Source: Vondammii sp040505895
GTDB taxonomy: Bacteria; Pseudomonadota; Gammaproteobacteria; Chromatiales; Chromatiaceae
NCBI GenBank assembly: GCA_040505895.1
Contig: JBEVXU010000007.1
Location: 372,001-436,000, forward strand
Length of the DNA: 64,000 bases
Direction: 5' to 3'
Below the pieces are notes generated by a model. That model did not search any database. It saw only the letters and a list, made by a program, of their open reading frames with translations, and was not told the origin of the DNA. A program made the translations under genes and the position numbers. Positions 18,126 to 27,566 of the stretch are shown here, in pieces (the stretch's first letter is position 1; the number at the start of each line of letters is the position of its first letter).

Positions 18126-19646
18126 TCATTTCAGCAGTGTAGTCAGGTACTTTGCCAGGGAAGCCTTCGACACCGGCTCCCGGTTGCAGACGATCTGTAC
18201 ATCTAGTGCAGCCGCGGCGGCACCGATAAAGGCACTAACTTCAGGTTTTACTCCCCTTGCAATACAGATACTGGCAAGAGAGAGAAAGGCGTCACCGGCA
18301 CCAATTCTGTCCAGCACTTTGGTCGACAGCGCCGGTATATTCAATGCCTTTCCACCCCGATCAATAAATAGCAGGCCCTCGCTGCCACGTGTCACCGCCA
18401 AATGGGAAGCTGACAACTGCTGTACCGCTTTGCGTGCCAACAGCTCCAAATCACTGTGGCGGTCATGAAATGCCATACGCAGTTCCGGCTCGTTAAGGGC
18501 GACGAAATCAGCACGGGAGTAGCGGGTAATAAAATGATAGCCGCGGTTGGCGCTATTGATCTGGGTATTAACCGCAAGCAAGCCTGCATGGGTGGTCAGC
18601 TTCTCGACCATGGAACTTGAAATCAGGCCGTTGCCATAATCGGGAACCACCACTAGGTCAAAAGCGCCTGCATGCGCTTCCAGCCACCGGCAAAAACGCG
18701 CCTCTTCATCACCGCCAAAAGAGGTATCAGACGAGTAGTAGACTTCAAAAAGTTTCTCATCCGACTCTTGCACATAGCGGCGCTTGCGTAGCGTTGGGCC
18801 ACCATCCAAAGTATAAAATTCAACATCGATATTCTGTTGAAGCTTGGAGCGGATAAACTCCTCATGCCGGTCATACTCACCTAGGGCTGATGCCAGCGTC
18901 ACCCGGCCGGCAAAGGCGGCGATATGGTTAGCAACGGCGATTGCACCACCGGCAAACCGCTCCTGCTCCCGGTAACGTACCGCCATAATGCTGTTTTTTC
19001 CCGGCTTTCCCTGACCTTCTACATAGTGGTACTCATCGATGATCGATTCTCCCACCACCAGTACACGCAGATCCTTGAGAGAGTCAAGGGCGGCAACCAC
19101 ATCATCAGGTGAGAGCTTTACTTTGAGCTTACGCAGAAAAAGGGAGACCTCCTCAGGCAGGGTATTGAAGTGACAGTTGAGCAACTGGCTGGAACTGAAG
19201 GTCACACCACCGGTAAAACGCAGCTCACCTCCATGGCGTTCGACCGCTTCTTCCTCTGGACGTATGTTACCGGTAACATCTCCCTTCTCATCCCGGTACT
19301 CCTCTCCCTTGATATATATATCCGGTTTGATCAGCTCGAGAACATTGACGCCGGTCATCGCCTGGTTGACTGCTACTGACTCAACGCAACCCAGAGCGGC
19401 AATATGTTCCGCCCGCAGCTGCTCGGTGAAAACCGGGCGATCAGGTCCTTTGTTAACATAGGCGTCACCGGTCACCGTCACCAACAGCACATCGACCATC
19501 TCTGCAGCCTGTTGGAAGTGACGGATATGGCCGACATGGAGAAGATCGAAGGTACCGTGACAGAGGCCGATGGTACGCCCCTCCCTGCGGTAACTATCGG
19601 CCGCTTTCGCCAATGCTGTAAGGCTAAGAACTTTACTCTTCGACAT
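18126..19646 (-). CDS. HldE-like bifunctional sugar kinase/nucleotidyltransferase with permuted domain order
   Basis: Two domains are clear in 506 residues. Residues 25-150 are a cytidylyltransferase-like fold with the HxGH motif GTFDLLHVGH (31-40). Residues 170-500 are a PfkB/ribokinase-type kinase with the catalytic GAGDAF near 449. In E. coli HldE the kinase comes first, so this protein has the reverse order. HldE phosphorylates heptose 7-phosphate at C1 and then transfers AMP; here the same two steps on a related sugar are likely, and the donor nucleotide cannot be read. It is the first gene of chain B, with the GmhA-like isomerase and a HAD phosphatase downstream, so the full heptose-type activation set is present. 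Confidence 0.85.
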   Translation of the reverse strand: MSKSKVLSLTALAKAADSYRREGRTIGLCHGTFDLLHVGHIRHFQQAAEMVDVLLVTVTGDAYVNKGPDRPVFTEQLRAEHIAALGCVESVAVNQAMTGVNVLELIKPDIYIKGEEYRDEKGDVTGNIRPEEEAVERHGGELRFTGGVTFSSSQLLNCHFNTLPEEVSLFLRKLKVKLSPDDVVAALDSLKDLRVLVVGESIIDEYHYVEGQGKPGKNSIMAVRYREQERFAGGAIAVANHIAAFAGRVTLASALGEYDRHEEFIRSKLQQNIDVEFYTLDGGPTLRKRRYVQESDEKLFEVYYSSDTSFGGDEEARFCRWLEAHAGAFDLVVVPDYGNGLISSSMVEKLTTHAGLLAVNTQINSANRGYHFITRYSRADFVALNEPELRMAFHDRHSDLELLARKAVQQLSASHLAVTRGSEGLLFIDRGGKALNIPALSTKVLDRIGAGDAFLSLASICIARGVKPEVSAFIGAAAAALDVQIVCNREPVSKASLAKYLTTLLK

Positions 19647-20001
19647 ATCCTAATTGGGTAACAGCGAATAAATCTAATATGACCTATAGGCTAACACAAT
19701 ATAACCCTTTGCGGCGTCGAAAAAAGGCCTTCCAATACCCATGAAAAATAGCATGTAACTCCTTGACTGGCTGCGGAACTTAGACAATAGTCAATGCTAT
19801 GGATATCGAATCCCATTTAGATGGAACATGAAGGAGACTCTGTACAAGCCATGATTGCTTTACGTTGGCTAAAATCACCCCAATTCGCTCCGTTGATCGC
19901 TGCAATAGAATGGCTATTACGGCTCACTTCGAAACTAATTGGAGCAATTTTATCTCAACCTAAATCTAGCCAGACTTATTCAGTGTCTCCTTAACGAAAA
20001 A
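19647..20001. other. Divergent intergenic region before neuB, with a possible small ORF
   Basis: The region separates the HldE-like gene from neuB and should hold promoters for both. It contains an open frame of 57 codons on the plus strand (19821-19994, or 47 codons from the ATG at 19851) whose product has a hydrophobic middle (WLLRLTSKLIGAIL) and stops seven bases before neuB. An AAGGAG lies at 19831-19836, 14 bases before the inner ATG, which is longer than ideal. I do not recognise the product and cannot say that it is real. Confidence 0.3.
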
Positions 20002-21063
20002 ATGAGTTCCCCAGCGCCTGAATTTCAGATCAGCGATAGAGTGATCGGCTATCATCACCCTCCCTTGATAATAGCGGAGATTGGTATCAACCATAATGGC
20101 TCTATAGAAACAGCTATCGCCATGGCAGATGCCGCTATCGATGCCGGTGCCGAAGTGGTCAAGCACCAGACCCATATCGTTGATGACGAGATGAGCCAGA
20201 AAGCCAAATTTACCATTCCGGGCAATGCCGATCGCTCGATCTACGAGATCATGGTGGAGTGCGCTCTCAGCGAAGAGGATGAGCGGACACTGATGGATCA
20301 CATCGTCAGCAGGGGGGCGATCTTCATCAGCACACCCTTCTCCCGGGCCGCTGCCGAACGACTGGAGTCGATGAATGTTCCCGCCTATAAGATCGGTTCA
20401 GGCGAATGCAGCAACACGCCCCTGATAGAGCACATTGCAGGCTACGGCAAGCCGGTCATTCTCAGTACCGGCATGAATAACCTCGAATCAATCGGGCGCG
20501 CAGTTCAGATATTTGATACTCACCGTGTTCCCTATGCCCTGCTGCACTGTACCAACGTCTACCCGACGCCACCTGAACTGGTCAGATTAGGTGCTATGAC
20601 GGAACTGCAGGAGCATTTCCCACAAGCGGTGGTCGGCCTCTCTGATCACACAGTGGATAACTACGCCTGCCTGGGCGCGGTAGCTCTCGGCGCCAGCATC
20701 CTTGAGCGCCACTTCACCGACAGCAAGCAGCGCCCCGGCCCTGATATTGCGTGCTCCATGGATGGCGACGAACTGAATGAACTGATCAGGGGCAGCCGTA
20801 TACTCTGCCAGGAACGAGGGGGACATAAAGCGCCGGTTGCCGAAGAGCAGCCGACCATCGACTTTGCCTTTGCCACGGTGGTGACTCTGAAGCCGATTAA
20901 ACGGGGGGAACGTTTCAGCCGTGAAAACATCTGGGTCAAACGCCCGGGGAGCGGCGAGATTGCCGCCAATGACTTTGAAACATTGCTGGGTAAGCAGTGC
21001 AGCAATGACCTGGGGTGTGACACCCATCTCCGTTGGGATGATGTTGGGGAGGAGACACTGTGA
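20002..21063 (+). CDS. neuB: N-acetylneuraminate (sialic acid) synthase
   Basis: NeuB condenses N-acetylmannosamine with phosphoenolpyruvate to make Neu5Ac. The 353-residue protein shows AEIGINHNGS, KHQTHIVDDEMS, IFISTPFSRAA, IGSGECSNTPLI, STGMN and LERHFTDS in order, and ends in an antifreeze-like SAF domain (from about 285) that closes the active site. This wording is closer to Neu5Ac-type NeuB (as in Campylobacter NeuB1) than to pseudaminic PseI; a legionaminic acid synthase remains possible. The frame is open back to a TTG at 19939, but the ATG at 20002 gives the family's usual N terminus. Its stop overlaps the neuC start. Confidence 0.88.
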   Translation: MSSPAPEFQISDRVIGYHHPPLIIAEIGINHNGSIETAIAMADAAIDAGAEVVKHQTHIVDDEMSQKAKFTIPGNADRSIYEIMVECALSEEDERTLMDHIVSRGAIFISTPFSRAAAERLESMNVPAYKIGSGECSNTPLIEHIAGYGKPVILSTGMNNLESIGRAVQIFDTHRVPYALLHCTNVYPTPPELVRLGAMTELQEHFPQAVVGLSDHTVDNYACLGAVALGASILERHFTDSKQRPGPDIACSMDGDELNELIRGSRILCQERGGHKAPVAEEQPTIDFAFATVVTLKPIKRGERFSRENIWVKRPGSGEIAANDFETLLGKQCSNDLGCDTHLRWDDVGEETL

Positions 21064-22208
21064 GAAAAATTCTGTTCATAACCGGTACTCGTGCCGACTT
21101 CGGTAAGCTGAAGCCACTGATAGATGCAGTCGATCACCTTGATAACATTGACTGCATGCTGTTTGTCACCGGCATGCACATGATGGAGCGCTACGGCGGT
21201 ACCTACCGCGAGGTGATCCGCGCACGAATCCAGCATAAACCCCAATCCCAGGCACTCATGTCGACCACCCATATGTTCATGAACCAGGTGCCGGGAGACA
21301 CCCAGGACATGATTATCGCCAACACCATCCAGGGACTCTCCCGTTACGTTACTGAGAACCGGCCGGATATGATTGTGGTTCATGGAGACCGTGCCGAGGC
21401 CCTGGCCGCCGCCATCGTCGGTAGCATGCAGAATATACGCGTCGGACACATTGAGGGGGGCGAGGTTTCAGGTACGGTCGACGAGCTGATCCGCCATGCC
21501 GTATCTAAACTATCGCATCTCCATTTTGTCGCTAATGAGACCTGCAGGGAACGTTTGGTACGGATGGGCGAGACGACTAATTCCATCTACACCATCGGCT
21601 CCCCGGATCTGGACTTGCTGAGATCGCCAAACCTACCCCCTCTGGAGGCGGCAAAAGCGCGCTACGACATCACCTTTAATGACTATGCCATCGCCCTTTT
21701 TCACCCGGTCACAACGGAACTGGAAGAGTACCGGAAATATGCCCAGTGGTTTGTCGATGCTCTCATCGCCAGCAAGCACAACTATGTCGTGATCCTCCCC
21801 AACAATGATCCCGGATCAGAGCACATATTTCATGAGTACAGGCGACTCAAGGGCGACAGCCATTTCAGGATTTTCCCCTCCATTCGCTTTGAGTTTTTCC
21901 TCTCCCTGATGAAGAGTGCCGGCTTGATGGTGGGTAACTCCAGTGCCGGCATCAGAGAGATGCCTTTCTGCGGCAAACCCACTGTCAATGTCGGCAGCCG
22001 GCAGATGAACCGCACACTAAGCCCATCGGTCATCAACACCGAATATGAGCAGGAGAGCATAATGGCGGGGCTGACGGAGGCTGGGAAAATGAAAGAGCTG
22101 CAGCCGAGTGAGGAGTTCGGTGTCGGCAACAGCACGAAACTGTTCCTGCAGGTAATCAAGGAAGAATCACTGTGGCAAACACCTCTGCAGAAGCGTTTCA
22201 ATGACTAG
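21060..22208 (+). CDS. neuC: UDP-N-acetylglucosamine 2-epimerase, hydrolysing
   Basis: NeuC turns UDP-GlcNAc into free ManNAc plus UDP, feeding NeuB. The 382 residues begin with the typical ILFITGTRADFGKLKPL and contain VVHGDRAEALA, GHIEGGEVSGTVDELIRH and GNSSAGIREMP, the last being the UDP-binding end of this GT-B-like fold. The start is GTG overlapping the neuB TGA (GTGA), preceded by GGAGGAG, so the two are coupled. A LegG-type enzyme using UDP-diacetyl-bacillosamine is the main alternative, but no bacillosamine genes lie in the window. Confidence 0.88.
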   Translation: MRKILFITGTRADFGKLKPLIDAVDHLDNIDCMLFVTGMHMMERYGGTYREVIRARIQHKPQSQALMSTTHMFMNQVPGDTQDMIIANTIQGLSRYVTENRPDMIVVHGDRAEALAAAIVGSMQNIRVGHIEGGEVSGTVDELIRHAVSKLSHLHFVANETCRERLVRMGETTNSIYTIGSPDLDLLRSPNLPPLEAAKARYDITFNDYAIALFHPVTTELEEYRKYAQWFVDALIASKHNYVVILPNNDPGSEHIFHEYRRLKGDSHFRIFPSIRFEFFLSLMKSAGLMVGNSSAGIREMPFCGKPTVNVGSRQMNRTLSPSVINTEYEQESIMAGLTEAGKMKELQPSEEFGVGNSTKLFLQVIKEESLWQTPLQKRFND

Positions 22209-22902
22209 CTCGATTCTAGGTATCATTCCGGCCCGGGCCGGCTCAAGGGGCATTCTCCATAAGAACACCACGCTCCTGGCCGGCAAGCCACTGATCACAT
22301 ACACCCTTGAAGCCGCTCTGAAATGCCCGCAGATCGACCACCTGGTGATCACCACCGATTGTGAGAGAGTGATGGGGATCGGCAATGAGCACGGTGTCGA
22401 GATTATCGAGAGGCCGGCCGAGCTGGCAAGCGCCACGGCCACAAGTGATGCTGTCGTCCTCCACACACTGCAGGCCCTGAAGTCCACAGGCCAAACTTAT
22501 GATGCCTTTGTTCTGCTGCAGCCCACCTCACCCCTGCGCACCGCAGATGACATCACCTTTGCCATCGCGCTCTTTCAAGAGCAACAGGGCAAGGGAAGTG
22601 TGATCAGCGTGGTCCGTCCTGACAAGCACCCGATGAAGTCATTTGAGCTTGGTCAGGATCATCTGCAACCCTGGATCGATGAACAGACACTCGGTTCTCC
22701 CAGGCAGTTACTACCGGAGCTGGTACAGAGCGATGGCGCCATCTATATCACCGCCACGGAACGATTCATTGCCACCAATAGCTTCTACAGCCACCCGGTA
22801 ACGCCCTACTTCATACCCAAGCAACACAGCATCGATGTGGATGGCGCCGATGACCTCGAGCTAGCGGCATTCTATCTCTCCAGGAATGACAGGCACTCAT
22901 GA
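22201..22902 (+). CDS. neuA: CMP-sialic acid synthetase (cytidylyltransferase)
   Basis: NeuA activates the nonulosonic acid with CTP. The N terminus IIPARAGSRGILHKN is the CTP-binding motif, and later LLQPTSPLR and the Mg/sugar site near SIDVDGADD are as expected. The length (233 residues) fits the single-domain form. It overlaps the end of neuC by eight bases and runs ATGA into the Maf gene. The set gives a complete route from UDP-GlcNAc to a CMP-activated acid. Confidence 0.88.
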   Translation: MTSSILGIIPARAGSRGILHKNTTLLAGKPLITYTLEAALKCPQIDHLVITTDCERVMGIGNEHGVEIIERPAELASATATSDAVVLHTLQALKSTGQTYDAFVLLQPTSPLRTADDITFAIALFQEQQGKGSVISVVRPDKHPMKSFELGQDHLQPWIDEQTLGSPRQLLPELVQSDGAIYITATERFIATNSFYSHPVTPYFIPKQHSIDVDGADDLELAAFYLSRNDRHS

Positions 22903-25358
22903 TGATGGAAAAGAGCGATCACCCTTTCACCAGCAACAGCTTTGGCGACCGTTTCATCTATCAGGTCAACCGTAACGATTTTGACCAGTTGGGTGCTGAT
23001 TATGTCTTCAGGGAGCGCTTTGGCATCGACCTATTCAAGCAGGACACCCTCTACCTGCTGGTAGGGTCAGACTCACTATTACTGCCGGCCTATATCGAGC
23101 GCAACGGCATCCCCACAGGCAGCGCCTATATCTTTGTCGAGCCGGAATCAATTTACGCAGTTATTGAAGCGTATGCGAAAGGACTGAACAAGTACTTCAG
23201 AATTACCACACCCACAGAGCTGCAACAGACCCTGGATGAAGTAGGCAGCCTTGGTGCCGACCACTATATCTACAAAGATCAGGTGGAGATAGTTGGATCG
23301 ATCGCTGCGATTAATGACCACATCGAGCAATATGCCGCTCTGAATGCCTGGCTCTCTGACACTATGGCAACACTTCACTGGGATGTTTGTGGCAAGCTCA
23401 ACCTGGCTCAACATATCGCCAATACCATTGAGACATGCCCCAACCATCTGGTCTCCAGTGATTTTTTAAAGGGCCTCTTTTCAGGGAAGAGTGTTATCAT
23501 TCTTGCCGGTGGTCCATCCCTGGAGGAGAACTTCCCCTGGCTCGAGCAACACCGTGACAGCCTAGTGGTCATTGCGGTATCACGGATCAGCCTGCGACTA
23601 CATGAACTCAATATCCAACCCGATATCTTTATTCATGCTGATGCCCAGGAGATAGGTTTTGATACTGCCAAAGGTATATTTTATTTCCCCGAAACACTCT
23701 TCACCTACACTGCAAATAACCCACCCAGACTGATTGGTCAGTGGGATGGAATGAGCGCCATCATCACCGAACGTCTCCCCTGGTCCAGCACAATCAATGA
23801 CTACAGCAACATCGAGGTTGAGGGTAATTCGGTAGCCAACGTGGCGATCTCTCTTGCCGCAAAACTTGGCGCTTCACAGATAATTCTATTAGGTGTCGAC
23901 CTTTGCCACAGCCCGGAAGGTTTCAGCCATGCCGCCGGCAGCAATGAGCGGAGAAACCCACCACCGATTCACCTCAATCTCGACAGGGTCACCACCAATG
24001 ACGGCAGCATAGGCTATACCACACAGGACTTCACCATAGCCACAAAGGCTCTCGATCGGCAAGCACAGCAACTCAATGCGCTAGGTATCCGCCTGATCAA
24101 TCCCTCTCCAAAGGCAGTAAAACTGGCACATGTAGAATATCACCCAGTGGCTGAAGTCACGTTGAAAAAAATGACCTGCAGCCCGCTTCAGTTGATTGCC
24201 GCCGCCTACCCGAAAGCCGACCCAAATATCTATCTAGATCACCTGACCCAGGAATTAAAACGCGCCAGCCACCAAATTCAAGTACTGCAACTTAGAGCCC
24301 GTAAGTCGATCAGCGAACTGAATCAAGCAAAGAAAAAGCCCAAAGCAGCTGAGAAAGCATTCAAGGTCGCCCAAAAAATGATCGCGGAAATCACCCAAAA
24401 TAGCGTGGCAAAAGCCACCATCGCCATGCATTTTAGCCGATTTATCGAGGTCCTGAGTATCATTGAGAGCGGTGGGGATGGATACGAACAGGGTATTCTG
24501 GGCCAGGAGGCTTATCTCAGCCACTTTCTCGAAGTATCACAGCTATTTGATACTCTACTGAAAAACACACTGGAACGAGTGGAGGTTCGCAAGGAGGAGT
24601 TAAAGGAATTGCCCCGTTTCGACCTGCTATTCAAGCAATGGGCTGCGGATAACCAGCCGGGGCGTGCTGCCATATGGATGAAAAACCACCTCTCAGCACA
24701 GACGACTTTACCCCCAGATATCCAACACCAACTCCAGGCATTCAAGGCGCAGTTTAATGCAGAGGTGAGAGAGAAGAGGACGAGGCACCTCTCCACCGTC
24801 AGCGCCATGGCAAATCTTGATAATGTGATTCCACGGGTAATCTTGCTGTTCAAATCAAAGGATGTTGATGGCTTCAACTACCTTCTCAGCGTTCTCTCCC
24901 ACTACCCTGATGGGGAGGCAAGACCCTACTCTCTCTTCACCTCCGGGATGCTGGCCGAACTTGAGGGCCATCCTGGCCAGGCAATCATCTATTACCAGCA
25001 GATCCTTGAGTGTCCTGAACCCCCGGTACTGGAGCTGACACTGAAAAGGATTGCCGGTATCTGTATCGAGGCCGGTGATATGGAGAATGCCCTGTTTGCA
25101 TTTGAGTCCCTCGCCGGGCTCTCTGCGGAACACGCACCCTCCTACGCAGAGTTGCTGGCTGCCATGGGGCATATTGGTGATGCGGTTGCGGTGTATGAGG
25201 AGTACTGCGCCTCATATCCGGATGATCTGGCCACTCGCTGCAAATTTGGGCTGCTATACAAGGAGACCGGAGAGAGTAAAAAGGCAGGGGAGATTGGCCG
25301 TGGTATCCTCGTGGATCACCCTGACTTTATCCCTGCGAAAGAGTTGATTCGGGTGTAA
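22899..25358 (+). CDS. Maf-type motility accessory factor (DUF115), likely flagellin nonulosonate transferase
   Basis: The 819-residue protein has the DUF115/MptE-like domain from about 180 to 420, with the motifs LAGGPSLEENFPWL (202 on), ADAQEIGFDTA and LLGVDLCHSPEGFSHA. Families with this domain (Maf proteins) transfer sialic, pseudaminic or legionaminic acid to flagellin. The N-terminal 180 residues and a Lys-rich helical stretch (about 440-500) precede a C-terminal TPR-like region (about 690-810). It is translationally coupled to neuA and is the last gene before the convergent fliT-fliS-fliD-flaG-fliC block, which strongly suggests flagellin as target. Confidence 0.82.
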   Translation: MMMEKSDHPFTSNSFGDRFIYQVNRNDFDQLGADYVFRERFGIDLFKQDTLYLLVGSDSLLLPAYIERNGIPTGSAYIFVEPESIYAVIEAYAKGLNKYFRITTPTELQQTLDEVGSLGADHYIYKDQVEIVGSIAAINDHIEQYAALNAWLSDTMATLHWDVCGKLNLAQHIANTIETCPNHLVSSDFLKGLFSGKSVIILAGGPSLEENFPWLEQHRDSLVVIAVSRISLRLHELNIQPDIFIHADAQEIGFDTAKGIFYFPETLFTYTANNPPRLIGQWDGMSAIITERLPWSSTINDYSNIEVEGNSVANVAISLAAKLGASQIILLGVDLCHSPEGFSHAAGSNERRNPPPIHLNLDRVTTNDGSIGYTTQDFTIATKALDRQAQQLNALGIRLINPSPKAVKLAHVEYHPVAEVTLKKMTCSPLQLIAAAYPKADPNIYLDHLTQELKRASHQIQVLQLRARKSISELNQAKKKPKAAEKAFKVAQKMIAEITQNSVAKATIAMHFSRFIEVLSIIESGGDGYEQGILGQEAYLSHFLEVSQLFDTLLKNTLERVEVRKEELKELPRFDLLFKQWAADNQPGRAAIWMKNHLSAQTTLPPDIQHQLQAFKAQFNAEVREKRTRHLSTVSAMANLDNVIPRVILLFKSKDVDGFNYLLSVLSHYPDGEARPYSLFTSGMLAELEGHPGQAIIYYQQILECPEPPVLELTLKRIAGICIEAGDMENALFAFESLAGLSAEHAPSYAELLAAMGHIGDAVAVYEEYCASYPDDLATRCKFGLLYKETGESKKAGEIGRGILVDHPDFIPAKELIRV

Positions 25359-25386
25359 CCACATATCATCAAGAGTAGAGAGGTGA

Positions 25387-25698
25387 TTAGGGGCACTTAC
25401 TATAGGCATCGGTTCCTGCCCTCTTCTTGCGGATCCCTTTAAAGTCATCCATCAACTCTTGTTTTGCAGCTATAGCAAGCTGCTGCATCTGCTGATTGAG
25501 AGAGATCATCTCGTTCATCATGGCGGTAGCCGATTCGCGATCCCCCGATGTTTCTTTATGTGCTACCCAAGCCTCGACCAACCTGCGCCGTTCCTCATCC
25601 ATCACCTGGAGTGCGTCCCACTCCCCCTTTTTTGCCGCCTGCAACATGGCCCCAGTCAGCGTTAACGCCTCTCTCAGGTCATTGGTGTAATTAGGCAT
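25387..25698 (-). CDS. fliT: FliT-like flagellar chaperone
   Basis: This small, all-helical, charged protein of 103 residues lies directly after fliS, the normal place of FliT, the export chaperone for the cap protein FliD. Sequence signals in FliT are weak by nature; the repeated Met/Gln heptads (MMNEMISLNQQMQQL) and the basic C terminus fit. It ends 28 bases from the convergent Maf gene, with no clear terminator between them. The assignment rests mostly on position. Confidence 0.6.
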   Translation of the reverse strand: MPNYTNDLREALTLTGAMLQAAKKGEWDALQVMDEERRRLVEAWVAHKETSGDRESATAMMNEMISLNQQMQQLAIAAKQELMDDFKGIRKKRAGTDAYSKCP

Positions 25699-25704
25699 AA
25701 AGAG

Positions 25705-26145
25705 CTACTTTTCGCCCCCGGAGACCGCCTCATCTATATTGGGCGCATGGCGGATATAGTCAGGCATGACATCCCAAGCCTGTTTGACCTCATTCAGGAG
25801 AGAAGCCACCTCATCAAGGGCACGGATATCATTGCTCGCGCCACCTTCAACCAGGCGTTTACCCATGTATAGATAGAGGGCTTCCAGGTTTACAGCTATC
25901 TCTCCACCTTTTTCTGCATCGAGACTAGAGCGGAGGGCGTCGATGATTGAAATCGCCCAAGTGATATTATCATGACGAATTTGGATTTCTTTACGCTCAA
26001 TAGCTCCCTTGGCGATGGCAATTTTATCCAACGCACCTTCCATCAACATCTGTACAAGACGATGAGGTGTGGCGTAGTTCGCCTCGCTACTCGAAGCCTG
26101 AGTGTACTTCGATGCGGGCGTGCGCTTACCGGCATATCCAGTCAT
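25705..26145 (-). CDS. fliS: Flagellar export chaperone FliS
   Basis: FliS binds the C terminus of flagellin in the cytoplasm to stop premature polymerisation. The 146-residue protein has the family's TPHRLVQMLMEGAL helix near residue 26, a LYLYMGKRLVEG stretch near 90 and LLNEVKQAWD. It lies between fliD and fliT, 33 bases after fliD. Confidence 0.9.
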   Translation of the reverse strand: MTGYAGKRTPASKYTQASSSEANYATPHRLVQMLMEGALDKIAIAKGAIERKEIQIRHDNITWAISIIDALRSSLDAEKGGEIAVNLEALYLYMGKRLVEGGASNDIRALDEVASLLNEVKQAWDVMPDYIRHAPNIDEAVSGGEK

Positions 26146-26178
26146 AGATTGGTGTCCGAAAAAGTTAAAAAAACAGCG

Positions 26179-27528
26179 CTATTGGTTAAGCACCGCCAAC
26201 TGCTGCGTCAAGTAAGCACTCATACTATTGAGGCTACTAACCGTTGCATCGAGCTGCGCAAACTGTTTGACAAGACGGGCTTCCACGCTATCCAGCCGAT
26301 CTTGCAAGTTGGCCTCGGCTATCTGCAGGTAGTTCTTGGTATCCGCCAATGAAGCTTCACGACTGCCAATAGCACCATCGGTATCCAGCAGATCGTCTGC
26401 ATAACTGTAGAGCCGGTCGGCGAAGCCCTCCGTATCATCGCTAAACAGCTTCATCACATCTTCATGATTGCTCGATAATACACTGTCAAAAACAGTGCTA
26501 TCAATAGACATCACACCATAGCGGTCGCGTGAGATGCCAATCTCAGCCAGGGAGCTGTAATCGCCAACACCAGAAGCCGCTGTATTGAGCACGTTGTTGA
26601 GGCCGCTACGAATAAACGTCAGGGATGAATCATTAGGGAGATCACCTGCACGAGCAGTGGTGATAGCGCTCTGCAATGCATTGTATTTATCGACAAAATT
26701 CTCTATTGATGTCTTGATGGCTGCATCATCACGGCTGACCGTGAGGGTGGAGGAGCCAGCGGCCACCAGGTTAATGGTAAGACCACTGATCGCACTGGTG
26801 ATGGTATTAGACGCACTGGTTATGGCAAAACCATCAAGGGTGACCTGGGCGTCTACCGCCGTGGTCACCACCTTTGCAGTGGTGTCGTCACCGGCATCGA
26901 TATAGAAAAGCTTCGACAGGCCTGCATTATCTGTATTGTTCGAATCATCATCACTAAAGGTGATGGCAATAGCACTGGCCGCACCGGTATTGTCTGAATT
27001 GAGGATAATGCGCGAACCGCCATCCTCATTGATCACCGAGGCGGTGACATCTAGATCGGCGGTATTATTGATGGCATCACGAATCCCCTCCAGTGTATCG
27101 TTGGTGCCGTCAACGATTATATCGTAAGCGGTACTGTCGACTGTCAGGGTCAGGGTGCCGGTGCCGCCAATGGAGGTGGTAGCATCGGTATAGACACTCG
27201 ATGCCGTTTTATGAGCAGTCGCAAGGTTAGTTACGACAAGTGCGTAACTGGATGCTACTGCACCCCCTGTCGCCGTTGCAGCAGCAACTGCGCTACTGCT
27301 CGAAGTGGCGGTAGCAGGATTGAATGCCGTCGGGTAGCGCAATGCGCTCAGCGCCGACTTAAATGAGGAGACCGCGCTCTTGATGGTGCCGTAAGCGCTG
27401 ACCTGGGTGTCGATATTCGACTGTTTTGCAAGATTACGGTCGAGCGGGCGACGCTCAATGGCCAACATTTGATCCAGCACAGTCGACAAGTCTAGACCTG
27501 AACCGATACCTGGAATACCTATTGCCAT
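26179..27528 (-). CDS. fliD: Flagellar hook-associated protein 2 (filament cap)
   Basis: FliD caps the filament and helps flagellin subunits fold in. The N terminus (GIPGIGSGLDLSTVLDQML) and the C-terminal coiled region ending near LNSMSAYLTQQLAVLN are the conserved ends of the family. The middle (about 90-290) is Thr/Ser/Ala-rich and variable. Its 449 residues are normal for gammaproteobacteria. It follows flaG by 38 bases. Confidence 0.93.
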   Translation of the reverse strand: MAIGIPGIGSGLDLSTVLDQMLAIERRPLDRNLAKQSNIDTQVSAYGTIKSAVSSFKSALSALRYPTAFNPATATSSSSAVAAATATGGAVASSYALVVTNLATAHKTASSVYTDATTSIGGTGTLTLTVDSTAYDIIVDGTNDTLEGIRDAINNTADLDVTASVINEDGGSRIILNSDNTGAASAIAITFSDDDSNNTDNAGLSKLFYIDAGDDTTAKVVTTAVDAQVTLDGFAITSASNTITSAISGLTINLVAAGSSTLTVSRDDAAIKTSIENFVDKYNALQSAITTARAGDLPNDSSLTFIRSGLNNVLNTAASGVGDYSSLAEIGISRDRYGVMSIDSTVFDSVLSSNHEDVMKLFSDDTEGFADRLYSYADDLLDTDGAIGSREASLADTKNYLQIAEANLQDRLDSVEARLVKQFAQLDATVSSLNSMSAYLTQQLAVLNQ

Positions 27529-27566
27529 CTCAACGTCCGCCCACCCGACCTTTCCAAATTGGGAAA

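Noticed and set aside
19939..20001. TTG start 21 codons upstream of the chosen neuB start
   Set aside because: The extension has no similarity to NeuB proteins and the codon has no ribosome site.
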